Positions 1 through 11,534 of a stretch of 64,000 nucleotides of DNA are shown piece by piece. The stretch covers positions 186,001-250,000 of the forward strand of contig JAAOOA010000374.1 in NCBI GenBank assembly GCA_012861695.1. Reading direction: 5' to 3'. Position numbers and translations under genes: made by a program. This DNA comes from Trematomus loennbergii. Lineage: Eukaryota; Chordata; Actinopteri; Perciformes; Nototheniidae. The stretch's first letter is position 1. Every line of letters starts with the position of its first letter. The notes beneath the pieces were generated by a model. That model did not search any database and was not told the origin of the DNA. It saw only the letters and a program-made list of their open reading frames with translations.

Positions 1-281
1 GTTCCATGCATGGAAAACGTTGGACAGCTACCTTAGGTGCTTGGTAACACAAATGGAAGTCGCACTCTTTTTTCTCTTGTTCTGTTGTCACATGTGTTAT
101 CATTATCTTGAGTGTACTTGTACAGGGTTGAGTATGGATACACTGTTGGAAAATACAAGGAAGGTGATAGAAATTATGTACACAGGTTTAGAAGCTCTAA
201 AAGGTGCATTTTTGAGAAGTGATTGGAGAACTATGTGTAAAGGAGAGTTGTTACAACACAGAAAACAACAGAATTTAAACT
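1..281. other. Unassigned flank
   Basis: AT-rich sequence. An open frame at 20-292 shows no family resemblance that I recognise. It runs directly into the LINE-1 endonuclease scrap that follows, so it may be the upstream part of that element. No splice sites or domain could be supported. Confidence 0.3.
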
Positions 282-398
282 ATGAACATTAATATAATTT
301 CACTAATAGTTAATGGCCTAAACAACCCAATTAACAAAGTGCTTACACAAATGAAACATCAAGGTGGAGATATTGTATTTATGCAAGAAACATCATCA
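282..398 (+). pseudogene. L1/Tx1-type LINE ORF2 fragment (start of the endonuclease)
   Basis: The plus frame reads NINIISLIVNGLNNPINK and, about 20 residues later, DIVFMQETSSK. These match the first two blocks of an L1-type APE endonuclease (the N-x-N-G-L block and the 'QET' active-site block). The match ends abruptly in a TG microsatellite, so only about 40 residues of a roughly 1,200-residue ORF2 remain. A second scrap of the same kind lies near 63,560. It is a dead, truncated copy. Confidence 0.75.
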
Positions 399-402
399 AA
401 AG

Positions 403-464
<62 letters not shown>

Positions 465-465
465 T

Positions 466-509
<44 letters not shown>
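399..509. repeat. (TG)n microsatellite
   Basis: About 110 bp of TG dinucleotides with two GTGG interruptions near 457-470. It has expanded at the breakpoint of the L1 fragment. The Cys-Val and His-Thr open frames across it are artefacts of the repeat. Confidence 0.97.
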
Positions 510-510
<1 letters not shown>

Positions 511-815
511 TTTTGAATGTGTTTGAATGCGTTTATTATAATCGATATTCCTGCCCCTATTTACTTGTTTTGAACACCACCAAGTTTTTACCAAGTTGTC
601 ATAAAAAGTCTGAATTCTGACTTCAATCTCAGAGTTATAAGATTCTAAGGGTCATCTAATTAACACCAGATGTAACATATTCAATCAATACGTATGGTTT
701 TGATCATAAACAGCTGAAAAAATGTGTCTTTCTCACGCAACATTCTTCATTTATGTTGAGATACATATGTAAACCACAGATATTTGGGGTAATAGCTAAA
801 GTTCTTCTTTAACAG

Positions 816-916
816 ATACTTATGTGTTGGTTTACCAAGTCAAATGCATGGATTGGTTTGAGTGACAGAGAGGAAGCGACCTGGAAATGGGTGGATGGAT
901 CTCCACTGAATCTGAA
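816..916 (+). CDS. Orphan exon of a C-type lectin-like domain
   Basis: The exon is bounded by an acceptor (TTCTTTAACAG) and a donor (GTAAGG). It reads AWIGLSDREEATWKWVDG followed by SPLNL. The WIGL block followed by W-x-W-D-G is the central signature of C-type lectin domains, and in vertebrate genes this block often sits on its own exon. I could not find the flanking exons (the Cys-rich start, or the late block that contacts calcium and sugar) in the first 2 kb. The rest of the gene may lie outside the window, or this may be a leftover exon. Lectin type and ligand cannot be inferred. Confidence 0.6.
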
Positions 917-1620
917 GTAAGGCTTTACCTTGGTTTAAATACAGACACTGGTTTATGTTGTGACTTTTCTAACTTAATTTACACTGTGAGGGCATAAAAG
1001 TCACATGTTTCTGTAATGGGAGTCAACACAACACACAGGATGCATTTAAAGAAAATGTTCAAATTTGATATCACTAGATCACGCAATGGCAACTTTTTTT
1101 GACACGCATACCAAGATAAACACCTAAAAAAAATTACTGTGGGTGTACTGAATGTGATTTGACAAGATAAAGCTCTTGCATTTCAACCAATTGGTGTTAT
1201 CAGAAAAAAGTGACTCTACCACCTCCTATTTTTTTTTCAACGTGAATAAATCTAAACGTTGTCAGTATGTATATGATCAGCAGCAGACAGAATGCTTCAG
1301 AGGAAATAAATTACAAAAAGTGAAATGCACACAACTGATGTTTGGTATTTGGCTTCATCAAGTGTCAATTGTTTTTTTTTAAGGAGGTAATTTATAATTT
1401 ATTTGTGTATTTATGTAATCATGAATACATTTAAATATTTTGAAATGTTGTTGAAATCCAGATGTTACATTTATTTACCTGTTAAAAAATAAAAACTATC
1501 AAAAATAATGAATCAAGAACTGCCAATATTATTTACCTTTATGGTTAAGTTTATGTATCTCTATTTAACAGAATATTTCATTGCCAGTCAGTCTTAAACT
1601 GTCTCTAATTGTTTTAACTC
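917..1620. other. AT-rich spacer
   Basis: No gene, RNA or recognisable repeat seen. Homopolymer A and T tracts are common, and the open frame at 1176-1382 has no family signature. Confidence 0.4.
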
Positions 1621-1857
1621 TCAGCAAAAGACTCTTTCAGGTATCCACCTAAACATTCGGGAAGGGGAAGTGAGAGTTGTTAGAGGGGCTTCAATGCGGC
1701 TATAGTTGCAAATAAGCCTTCTGTAAAAGTTAGCAAAACCCAGGAACTTTTGTAGTTGCTTACAGCTTTCCAAACTGGGCCTGTCATGGACTGCTTTCAC
1801 CTTGGCCAGGTCCATTCTTACTTGTCCTTTGGCCATGATGTAGCTGAGAGAAGAAAC
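1621..1857 (-). pseudogene. Ty3/gypsy-type retrotransposon pol fragment
   Basis: The minus frame contains KQLQKFLGFANFYRRLI followed by NYSRIEAPLTTLTS. This is the highly conserved segment at the end of the reverse transcriptase in Ty3/gypsy elements, where the polymerase thumb leads into RNase H. The frame ends at a stop soon after. No protease, RNase H or integrase is adjacent, and no LTRs were seen. It is a fragment of about 75 residues from a polyprotein of over 1,000. Confidence 0.8.
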
Positions 1858-1871
1858 TGTAGAAGCATGAA

Positions 1872-2176
1872 ACGGGGGGTTACGTATTGTAACCCTAGTT
1901 ATATAAACACAGGCGGAGCCCTCTACTGGACTCTATGGGTACTACTCTCTATCATGCTGTGCGTGCTTTCACCTACTGAATCTACGTAAACGTAGCCGGC
2001 CAATCGGGGCGAGCCTACCTGAATGCGCGCGCAGGCCCACAGTATATAAGGCGGCTACAGCCGCCGCCCCACTATCCTATACACTCTTCAGCGAGCGGAC
2101 TAGGAAAGACAGGGCCTCCAGGTAGAGGGCTCCGCCTGTGTTTATATAACTAGGGTTACAATACGTAACCCCCCGT
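1872..2176. repeat. 55-bp perfect inverted repeat with a promoter-like spacer
   Basis: Arms at 1872-1926 and 2122-2176 are exact reverse complements over 55 bp, separated by 195 bp. The spacer is GC-rich and holds a TATA-like AGTATATAAGG at about 2040-2050, followed by the small hairpin GGCGGCTACAGCCGCC. A direct copy of the sequence starting at the inner edge of the left arm (CCCTCTACTGGACTCTATGG) recurs just right of the right arm, near 2198. This is a fold-back structure, probably part of an interspersed teleost repeat that I cannot classify. Confidence 0.75.
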
Positions 2177-3110
2177 TATATCTCTCACAGGCTCCGCCCT
2201 CTACTGGACTCTATGGGTACAGTGGGCGGAGCCCCGATGTATAAACGCCCTGTCGTCCAACAACATCGACCCACCACACCGTCCCTGACCGGCTTTTGGC
2301 TAATATCCACTGCATCCCCACTTCCTCCCATCCGGTTGTAACCGTGGGGAAGTCAGGGCCGCAACTTGGATAAGGCACACTCACACACGCTTACCTCGTG
2401 TAGAGTGTGCATGGAAAAAAATTGTGCGGAGACTCCGTCTGGAGCCTACCGCGCACCATGTTCCCCAGGTCCCTCAGGAGCATGGGAAAACATAAGTGCA
2501 CCACATCCCCCACACTCACACACGCTCCGTGTAGAGTGGGCATGGACAATAGTGAGGAAGGCTCTCTCCCGCAGGCGGGGAGAGTCCTCCAGCCCTGTAT
2601 GGGGCTGATTGTACACCATGTCTCCCGAGTCCCTCAGGAGCATGGGAAAACACAAGTGCTTTATGTCCAGGGGGGGGGTCAGATACCTGCTGACCCACAG
2701 CCACCCCCCTCTCACCAGTCATGCGTTGCCCCGGCAAGCACCGCCGACGAGAAGGAGCCAGACATGTCCAGGAGATAACATTTTATGAAGGGGCCTGGTG
2801 AGACCAAGACGCCGCCGTGCATATATCTTCAACACACTCTCACTCCCTAAGCGTCCAGGAGCGACGCTTGGTCAGGGTCCCGTGGCGTCCAGTTGTGACG
2901 GACCGAGGCTCCTTCAGCTTCATAAACGGACGCAAAGAGCTTTCAACTGATTGCAATGTATTCCCATCGGCGTCGGTATTTGACGCTTAGGGAAGCACGG
3001 CATTCGTTTGTGTCGGAGGCTGTTAAAGGCAATGTGAGCGTCCATTCCCATTGGATAACGGAGAATTGTACACCCGGAAGTAAGTATTCCCCTTACTGTC
3101 GATTGATTTG
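2177..3110. repeat. Unclassified GC-richer interspersed repeat with internal direct repeats
   Basis: This follows the inverted repeat. A block of about 31 bp beginning GTCCCTCAGGAGCATGGGAA occurs at about 2468-2498 and again at about 2630-2660. A CACTCACACACGCT block also recurs near 2380 and 2514. A separate block at 2850-3100 contains repeated gcgtc/gacgc motifs typical of an interspersed repeat. Short open frames on both strands here are in conflicting registers and look non-coding. Confidence 0.4.
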
Positions 3111-3770
3111 ACAGTGATATCTCCACTACTCATCAACTCAAAAGCACCAGATTACTGTATCCTTGTTAATTAAACGACATTGATAGGTTTTAGTGTGTGT
3201 TCAATGCTTTTGTCACGTTTTCCCCTTCAATTCTGAGAAACAAGTCGTTTTCTATGAGTTTTGGATGGCCGAAGACATTACATTACCCACAATCCTCTGT
3301 AGCAACCATAGACTGTATAAAACAATTAAATAATACATTATTCCGAGTGTGCTTGCTTTTCTCTTTGAAAGTCATCACATAACGGCATTGTAATACACGT
3401 TTCGGCTGCATTAAATATTACATATCTGCCGTAGTTAACTCTAGTATAGAGCCCTGATGACAAGACTTCTAGACAAACAGGAACTGCCGCCAAAACTGAA
3501 AACTTGACGTGGATCTTAAATATATAAGCAATTAAACAACATCTTACATTTCTTTTCACACAATACGTCTCCTTGTAGTGTCAACACTAATTCGGCTGAC
3601 TTTTATGTTTGATCCAATTGGTAGATAGGCTGTATTTACGGTGCACAGCTGATAGAAAGGGACACCTACTGGTTAAAGCACGTTATTGCATTTTATCATT
3701 TTATTATTAGATATTAATAGGATCCCTAAAGTATATTCTTTACTCGTCGTTATTCTATACTAATAGTTAA
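3111..3770. other. Spacer without a recognised feature
   Basis: AT-rich single-copy-looking sequence. No open frame with family resemblance, no repeat ends. Confidence 0.35.
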
Positions 3771-3912
3771 TTAAAGACTGTATATAATGACTATTTTGCA
3801 CATCCCATTCAAGATTTCAAGATTTTCTAAGGTTTTTGACATTAAAGACTGTATATAATGACTATTTTGCACATCCCTTTCAAGATTTCAAGATTTTCTA
3901 AAGTTTATTGAC
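3771..3912. repeat. Tandem duplication of a 71-bp unit
   Basis: Two head-to-tail copies (3771-3841 and 3842-3912) share the phrase TTAAAGACTGTATATAATGA and differ at only a few positions. The sequence to the right (CAAGATTTCAAGATTTTCTA and onward) resembles a common teleost repeat that starts with a run of short 'caagattt' motifs. Confidence 0.85.
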
Positions 3913-4111
3913 ATATCATATTATACACAACTACGGTGTAGTTATGCAATGAATGAAAAACTTGGGTCGCAGGTTCCTCAACAGTGCATTTCAAGACATC
4001 TATCAATATGTGTGTACCTCCACCATTACATTGTCATATTCTGCACATTTCTTATACTATCTACATACATCTTATAAGAGTATAATACATATGTATAATA
4101 TCAGTTAAAAT

Positions 4112-4830
4112 TAAAGCTGCAAGCAGCGTTGAGCGGGTCTTCGACGCTCCGCAGGCTGTTGTCCGCACGTCGACGTGTGTGTCTAGGTGTCTCAAGGACT
4201 CGGCCGTTAGCAAACGTGGAAGTTTCAGGCCGATCGGACAATGTATTTAGGAGTTACAGCAGTATCATAAACATTGTGTTTGATGGCGAGTGATATGTTG
4301 CCATGGCAACGGAATTTGATGACACCCCATAATACGCCTAGATGTGTTGAGGGCTGCATCGGTATCAAACCTGTGAAGTTTTGGGCCGTTTGGAGCATGT
4401 TAACTGGAGTTATGTTTTTTGGCGAGGGATACGTTGTCATGGCAACAGCTTTTGAGGAAAACTCACTATTGTTATATTGAGGTGTTGAGGGCCGGACCAT
4501 TAACTGTCATCTGAAGTCTGGTGCAGTTTGGACCATTTTCCATTGAATTAAGACAACACTGTGTTTCATGGCGAGGGATCTGTCGCCATGGAAACAGAAT
4601 TTGATGACACCCCATAATACGCCTAGATGTGTTGAGGGCTGCATCGGTATCAAACCTGTGAAGTTTTGGGCCGTTTGGAGCATGTTAACTGGAGTTATGA
4701 GAAAACCGTGTTTCACGGCGACCATTTTGTTACCATAGCAACGACATTTGACTAAATCTCAAAACTGACACAAATATGTCTTTAGGGCTGTACACATGTG
4801 AAGTTTGGGGCCGTTTGGAGCATGTGAAAT
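4112..4830. repeat. Solo copy of the X-box-bearing repeat family
   Basis: The block starts at TTAAAGCTGCAAGCAGCG and runs through about four internal units, each holding an X-box-like palindrome: GTTGCCATGGCAAC at 4297-4310, and variants near 4431, 4579 and 4730. A stretch starting at GATGACACCCCATAATACGC is repeated within it (about 4318 and 4602). The same units form the array at 28.2-31.9 kb, so this is a dispersed, shorter member of the family. Confidence 0.75.
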
Positions 4831-6714
4831 TGAGTTATGTGGAGTTAAATGAATACACTGTTCAAATTGAAAGCTGCTTTATTCTGAAAACCGGATGTTC
4901 ACACACTCGACTTCCGGTTTTCGCAGTCAACTTCAGGTTAGCATTAGCAGTTTCCCAGCGGAGTGAAGAAAACACATGAAACTCACGGGACTCACTCCTC
5001 AGTTTATACTGTGTTTTGTTTCAATTAATGCATCATTCAGTTACAAATATGTGATATATCTGAACAACAAAGTGGTCAAAAATTATTTTATTGGAAACAT
5101 TTTCATGATCACTTTTTCGTTTTACATTTTAATTTATTGTCATTTCCATTCAGTCAGTCATTAAGTGCTATTTAACATGTTAATGTGCTACATATCCACA
5201 CAAACAACGTGTGCAATCCAATGATTAATGAATGTTAATCTAACTGGGTTTTGATAGATTACATATGTCTTTTTCTTCTCTGAATTATTTTATTTCTATT
5301 GTGCACTCTAATCAATATTAATCCAATATTGTTCGTTTATACATTTTAAGAATGGCGTTCATCTTTTTTGAGAATGAGTTCTTATTTTATTTAATGTATT
5401 TGGGTCTACAACAGATGATACAAATGTTTGTGTCAGTAATGTGTACTAACAGAGGCCGGGGTGTTTGTGAAAATAACGGGGACAGAACTGCTGTCAGACG
5501 AACAGCTGTGGGCGTCATCACAAACGGACGTCGCTTCACGTGACGCTCCGGAGGAAAGGACGTCCCATTGCTCTTAAAACTAATTTCCCTGCTTCTTGTG
5601 GTTTCCTTGCGTCTCTCCATGCTTCCCTGGTGTGAGGGACTAAACGCAGGGAAACCACGCAAGAGAGGGACGCAAGGATTCCATTTAATCGACCTGAGAA
5701 GGACCCCAACTCAGTGAAAGCACCGCCTGATGACCAATCAGAGCTCAGTGTGCAGAGTGTAAAGCTATCAAGTCATATTACAGGATAAAATAAATACAGT
5801 TTAAACTGCTGTAGGCTATGCAGGAAAAGAGGTCCGGCAAAAGATCACCGACTGTGTGAACATGAAACAAAATAGAATATCACTGCCCATCTTCAGAGCA
5901 ATCTGAATATTATTACATTTGCAGCAAGCAAGCTTACTTAAATATCTGCCACAAGATAAGTAACCGGAGCAAAGCAACTCAGAGCATTGCGTAGAGTCTG
6001 CGACACTGTGCAGACGTGTCGCACTTATCATTCACATCACATCATATCATATATTTCCTATCTGTATCAGATTCTCGAGCCGTTTCTGGTCGTGCACACT
6101 TACATTGTCACATACTGTATGCCAAAGTATGAACTGCAACACATTAAGTTGACGTTAACACGTAATTAAAGTCAGATCCATTCAAACCTGTTAATGTATG
6201 CATTCAAACACTCGGTCATTTTTGTACCAGCTGTTATATTTTCACCTTGCAGCTATGCTGCTTTTACTCTGGATTATGTGTTAAAATCATGGATGTTTAA
6301 AGTTTATCTTCTTCATATTTGTCTAACATACATGATAGTTTACTTCATTCATGAAGTATAATGCTGCGCTGTCAGTAGTACGCTTCTCCAGGTTTGTGAT
6401 TGGTCAAATGTTGCTAACGTAAAAGCGCTCAGAGAAATGTACCGATCAGGCTAACGTTGTATCTGCTCCGTCCACACTCACAAGAACATGATACAGACAC
6501 AGATACAACAGCGACTGTATTCACCATGACACAGTCTGTGTTTTGTTCATGTTTAACTTTTGTCCAGTTTCTGAACAGATATGAGGAGCTCTGTGTGCTA
6601 ACAGCTGATAGTTTTCTGATTCAACGTAGGTGACGGCAGGCTGAGATCCTCATCGCTGATTGGCTACCGCGAGAACGCGTCTCACACGCACACACACACA
6701 CACACATCGTTTTT
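4831..6714. other. Repeat-rich spacer with imperfect inverted repeat and CA tract
   Basis: No gene is supported. At about 5,580-5,690 there is an imperfect inverted repeat (TGGTTTCCTTGCGTCTCTC against GAGAGGGACGCAAGGATTCC). A short (CA)n tract lies at 6,689-6,712. Open frames of 60-90 codons here have no family signature. Confidence 0.4.
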
Positions 6715-6929
6715 TTACTGTAAATATTAACTATTTCTATTGGAAGGCAAACAAAAAATGTAAAGGAGAGCTCTGATTGGTCGCTAATTTTTTTAAATGT
6801 GATATTAATAAATGCATAACATTGCTAACCCAGCAAGCAGTTGATATTCAAATGTAAATATTATATATTTCGATTTTTGTAAGTCATTCAACTATGAACA
6901 ATTAAATATATTTCAAGGTATACTATATT
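6715..6929. repeat. Two partial copies of a promoter-like repeat unit
   Basis: The segment 6715-6800 (with TCTGATTGGTCGCTAA) and the segment from 6829 (AGCAAGCAGTTGATATTCAA) match parts of the larger units at 11,688 and 12,922. The second one is interrupted by the hAT-like element at 6930. The uninterrupted equivalent at about 13,270 reads straight through, so the order of events is readable. Confidence 0.6.
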
Positions 6930-8020
6930 CAGGGTTCCTGCAGGTTTCGCCTACTCAAATTTAAGACCTTTTTAAGACCACTGAATAGAATTTAAGACCT
7001 ATTTCACGGCAAGAAAGTATGAAGGAAAATTGCTATGAAAGAAGAAATACGTCCCATAATTACTTACAAAGTAAATGTAAAGGCATAACAGTACAGCACT
7101 GTGTTAGCGTGTTAGACAAAAAGTGTATGTGTGTGTGTCTGTGTGTTAGGGGTGTGCAATTAATCATATTTTAATCGCAATTACGATTTTGGCCTGCCAC
7201 AATTACGAAATTATTTTGCTTTGCTAGGTTGTGACAGTGCACTACAACATATTTGATCTAATTAATTTTAGTCTAATTTATTTTTATTTATCATATTTAA
7301 TAGCTTGTGGAAGTGCGCTCCAAAATATTTGTTGATCTTGTTTATTGGTATTTATTATTTTGATATTATTTATTTAAATGTATAATTTATTTAATTTATT
7401 TTTGTATTGGTTTTGCAGTTGAATTATAGGTTCAGGGTAATCAACAGTTAAAAAGATACTGTTCAAATTATTATTTGTTTTAAATAATTAACACATTAGC
7501 AAAACAAACGCTAATTTATTTTTCAAAAGGTGCAGCGGGCTTCAAACACGTTCCCCTCCACTGGTTTCAACCAAGCACTAAATTCGATGTTTTCCAACCA
7601 AATACGGTTGAACTTACACTTCCCCATATTTATTTGTAAGTAGATTTGAAGATACATGAGTTTCTGACTGCCGCTAGCTGAAGCTTGCTTGCTAGGTTAT
7701 AGCTGGGTGTTCTCCAATAAGGGGCCGGGGGAAACAAAGTTAGTGATTACTGGTTCCATGTTGATTTATTTCAATACAAATTGTTGGGGGGAACTGAAAG
7801 GCTCTTACCGTACTGGTTACTTTGCAGCCCGGACATTTCCCCCAAAACACATTTAGACGCGATCTCAACACAGAAGTACCTTTCAAATCCCATCATTTTT
7901 AAGACCTTCTAAATCATATTTAAGACCTTTCTTATTTTTTTGGTCATATTTAAGACCTTTTTAAGGCCTTAAATTCAGATTATAAAATGTAAGACTTTTT
8001 AAGACCCCGCGGGAACCCTG
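6930..8020. mobile_element. Non-autonomous hAT-like DNA transposon
   Basis: The element starts CAGGGTTCCTGCAGG and ends in the near inverse CCCGCGGGAACCCTG. Sub-terminal TTTAAGACCTTTTTAAGACC-type motifs occur at both ends in opposite orientation. No transposase frame lies between the ends. The flanks share TATATT immediately on both sides (6 bp) rather than a clean 8-bp hAT duplication. The CAGGG termini and motif pattern are those of abundant teleost hAT-type MITEs; family assignment is from general knowledge. Confidence 0.7.
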
Positions 8021-8643
8021 TATATTTCTATATATATATATATATATAACATCTAGCAAAGCTGCTTTAAACAGAAAATGACGATGGCCTTTGAACACAG
8101 ATTCTGAGGATGGTTTCTGCTTCTGCTTTTATCCATCAGGTCAAAATAGGATTCACACACCTGACATCATTGTGATATATCAGGCCTCAGCCACTTCAGC
8201 ACATCACAATCAAAGAATTTAAGAATAAACAAATATAACAATTACAATCCAGTGCCTCTTGTCAACTGGCAACTCACAATTCCACACATTTCAATTTCAC
8301 AGGCAAATGGGACTTCATGCTTAAAATGACTGCATGTGCAAGTACATACATTGAAGTTTTACCTGATCACTAACAATGAACTTGAACAGTAGAAATACTG
8401 GATATGCCCCTCTTTTGAACTGGCAACTTACACATCCACACATTCTTTGATTCTCTATTTCAGAAGGGAACTTATATGCTTCAAATGAAATGAATGCTGT
8501 GAGGTTTTACATGAGCACTAACCACAATGCACTAGAACAGGCGAAACATAGGTTAAAGTCATGTCTGGCTTCCCCATTAACATTCACAGCAAAAGCTTTG
8601 TTTTCCGAGAGCTTATGCGCTGCGAGCGTCGAGAGCCAAGCTC
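8021..8643. other. Spacer with short (TA)n
   Basis: A short TATATA run at about 8,030-8,048, then single-copy-looking AT-rich sequence. No gene seen. Confidence 0.4.
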
Positions 8644-10253
8644 TTAAAAGATAGTCTGAATGGCTTCAAAGGTATACCTCATCTCCTTTGGAAAATCCAT
8701 GTTCATTGCATAAAGTAGGCTAAAGAGGTATGCAAAGGCAGTAGAGAGGTCTGGTAGGTCATGCAGTACAATGGTCCCTTCCAACACAACAGCCACGTCT
8801 CGCACATTTGGCGATATGGCGGCATCATCATCTTCAATGACGGTGAGGAAGGCCACAGACACACCTCTGAGCAATCGTTCTTCATGGTCAGTGTCCTGAG
8901 GAAAAGTAAAATATGCATGAATGAGTGCTATGGAAAACTAAACAACAAAATACATATCCACTGATTCTAACTTTAGCACCAATCTACTGAGTCTTACCAT
9001 TCAGCTTGTGGAAGTTATAATTGCAACTCAACAGCACGGCATCTCTGGGCTCAAAATTAAATCTTACACAAAGTGTATTGTGCATAAAATGATTAGCATA
9101 AGCTATGAGGTCATAACATGTTTAAGCTACATTGAGCAATATTAATTGTATTGTGTAAGTTTATTTCCTACAGTTAGTATTACTTACCAAACACTCCAGA
9201 AGAAACTTGGTTGTGTCATCTCGGACAAAAATGGGCAGGCCTCTCAGTGCTGCTGTCTTTGGGTGAGACACAATGTCGGATGTCTAAGGAGTACCCAGTG
9301 GAAACACACAAACATATCAATTAGTTTAGTGCCGTAGTGAATTTATACAAAATGTGACGTTCTGAGGAGGATAAAGAACAGGTCAGATCCCAGTAACATG
9401 CTTCAGTAAAAGACTGGCAAAATAAAACAAAACAAAAACTGCAATCCTGCGGACAATTCTACAAATTAAAAATACTGTTACAGTTCTCAAATTCCACCAA
9501 CTAAAAACACCAAGCAATGACTTTTAACAATCCATTTTTACTGAAGCCTTTCCATCAAAGCGTTTTTGCTCCTACAAATGTTAGGCAAAGGAGCATTTCA
9601 TATTTTCAAACGGGGGGAAAGGGCTTGGTGGACCAAAGGGCTTTGGTGGACCAAAGGGCTTTGGTGGACCCGGCTCCGGCCATTTTCCCCTCAACTTTTG
9701 CATGCTCTTAGATTGAGGCACTTCACTCACTTGTTCATCACATTTTTCCAAGAAGTCTTCCATCTTCTGTCCAAAAGCTCCCTTCCTAGCCCGGTACAGT
9801 TTCAGCAGGCAAGGCACATGTTTGTCAAAGGCTGCACCGAACGTCCCCAGGAGGTCTTTGCTGATCTGATGAAATTCTTCAGATATCTGAAAAACAGAAA
9901 TTACAAAACAATGTAATTTGATTGAAACCACAATGTCATTTTTTTCTGTGCAGCAAATTCCTGGGTAGCCGTCTTGTTCAAAGTCTGCACCATCTTAAGG
10001 GGATAGTTTGGATGTTTTGAATTGAAAAAAAAACTGGTATTACAATTTTGGGGACTGATTGGAAAGTGGGGCGTAGTGTGTTGGAGGGGCCTGTAGTGGA
10101 GTGGTAGGGCAGGGTATAGTATAGTTAAGCCAATTAACTGACACACACAGTCAGTGTGAATACAGGGCCAGTTCGCACCTTTTCCGTGACAAAGGCGACA
10201 ATGTTTTAGAAGAGTCTCTTGATTGGAGCCTGCACTGCATGTGATCCACCCCT
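8644..10253 (-). pseudogene. Remnant of a multi-exon teleost gene (C2H2 finger plus conserved C-terminal module)
   Basis: Four minus-strand exons line up. The first (about 10,160-10,253) has a C2H2-like frame (KHCRLCHGK, then CIHTDCVC) after a TTGTGTTTCAG acceptor. Exon 9731-9886 (52 codons) starts ISEEFHQISKDLLGTF, and exon 9188-9283 (32 codons) contains HPKTAALRGLPIFVRDD. The last exon, 8644-8895, starts GVSVAFLTVIED at its ninth or tenth codon, contains DVAVVLEGTIVLHDL and ends YTFEAIQTIF with a stop. All junctions after the first are AG/GT and phase 0. This resembles a large family of uncharacterised fish proteins sometimes labelled SAMD3-like. The long middle part of such proteins is missing, so I call it a partial or decayed copy. 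Function unknown. Confidence 0.6.
9623..9670. repeat. 18-bp tandem repeat inside an intron
   Basis: About two and a half copies of TTGGTGGACCAAAGGGCT sit just downstream of the donor at 9,730 (minus strand), in the intron of the remnant gene. Confidence 0.85.
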
Positions 10254-10835
10254 GAAACACAAGAGAAACATATAGGACATTCAGTTCAGAAGATATCATT
10301 TTTTAAACTTTTAATTCGTTAGTTTTCATCCTTTCCTTATATACTTAGTAGGACTTAACAAAAAAACGATTTAAAACTCAGTTAATGGGGTTAATTTTTA
10401 AATTGCTTCAGTTTATTATCGTAACAGATCAAAACGTTCGGATTCATTTTACAATAAATCAATAAATGGTATTCTTCTACAAACAAAAAACAAAACAATT
10501 AATACATTTAAACAAACCACTAATAGTATATTAACTACTTAATTCAAAATTAACATTCACTTTAGATAATAACACCGGTATAATAAACGTAGCGCTCTCT
10601 TTTCCTCTCTCTCCCTCTCCTGACAGCCCGTCAGTATCTCATGCAGCTCGCTACTCTAGTAATGAGTTACCCCGACAGTGAAGAATAAACATATGTATAA
10701 CTAGTTTAGCTAGTTCCAGAGGTAGATAAAATAGCTAAGTGTGTTTGGTCTAACTTGAAACGTGTGTTTTGCTCCGCTCACCGGTCCGTCAGCGGCTGAG
10801 CTTTAGGTTTGCACGGAGCTGCGTGACCAATAAGT
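10254..10835. other. Spacer upstream of the remnant gene
   Basis: No coding signal. A pyrimidine-rich tract lies near 10,597-10,620. Confidence 0.35.
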
Positions 10836-10848
10836 GTTGCTTGGCAAC
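10836..10848. promoter_or_regulatory. X-box (RFX-type) motif
   Basis: GTTGCTTGGCAAC fits the imperfect palindrome bound by RFX factors (two 6-bp half-sites with a 1-bp spacer). It lies between the candidate first exon at 11,535 and the first recognisable coding exon at 10,253 of the minus-strand gene, next to an inverted CCAAT context (TGACCAATAA). Binding is inferred only from the motif. Confidence 0.4.
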
Positions 10849-11534
10849 GGGGTGTGGCCGCAAAGTATATATTGTATATATATTTTTTCTCTCTCTCTTA
10901 ATTCCCCAAGCCCCAAAATTCACTCGATGATTAATATACCCGTTTTAGGAAAAGTCACGAAGTTTGAGATGTGTTTTACCCTCAACTAAACAACAAGACC
11001 TGTAACACAACAATGTCAGAGTCACCGGCTGCCGGCTACCCCAATAAACAGACGTTAATAACCGGTGTAACGGCGGAACAACAATGCCGCCCCCCCCCCA
11101 TTCCGTGTATCGTCACATACACACAAGTTCTGTATAAAACGTATGAACATGGCTCACAGCGAAAATGTAAAACACATACATTAACGCCATGGTCTACATG
11201 CGCTTGTAGTCGCCGCCATGTTTCGACGGGGGAAATGTATTCAAGGCTGGCCTGTAAAAATACAAGTCACGGCTAAGTTTCAACACAGCGGCAACGTTGT
11301 CATATTCCAATCAATGCTGTGTGTAAAGTTATAGCGTTATATGTCTGGCTCGGTTCACTATAACACCGGTCGTCTCACCATAAATGCATTATAAACGCCT
11401 TCAGGTGCTTGAACATAAATTCAACGCGATCTGTAGCTAAGCTAGCAAACCTAACTGTGGTATCTATCTTTTGGTTTAAATAGTACAGTGCACTTTACTG
11501 TTAACATTCCTTGTTAGGTAAAACACACACTTAC

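Noticed and set aside
282..620. Open frame of Cys-Val repeats and its antisense His-Thr frame
   Set aside because: Pure translation of the TG microsatellite; only the first 40 codons are real (LINE fragment).
2366..2778. Overlapping frames of 80-123 codons on both strands
   Set aside because: They lie in a GC-rich repeat with internal duplications; no domain or consistent codon pattern.
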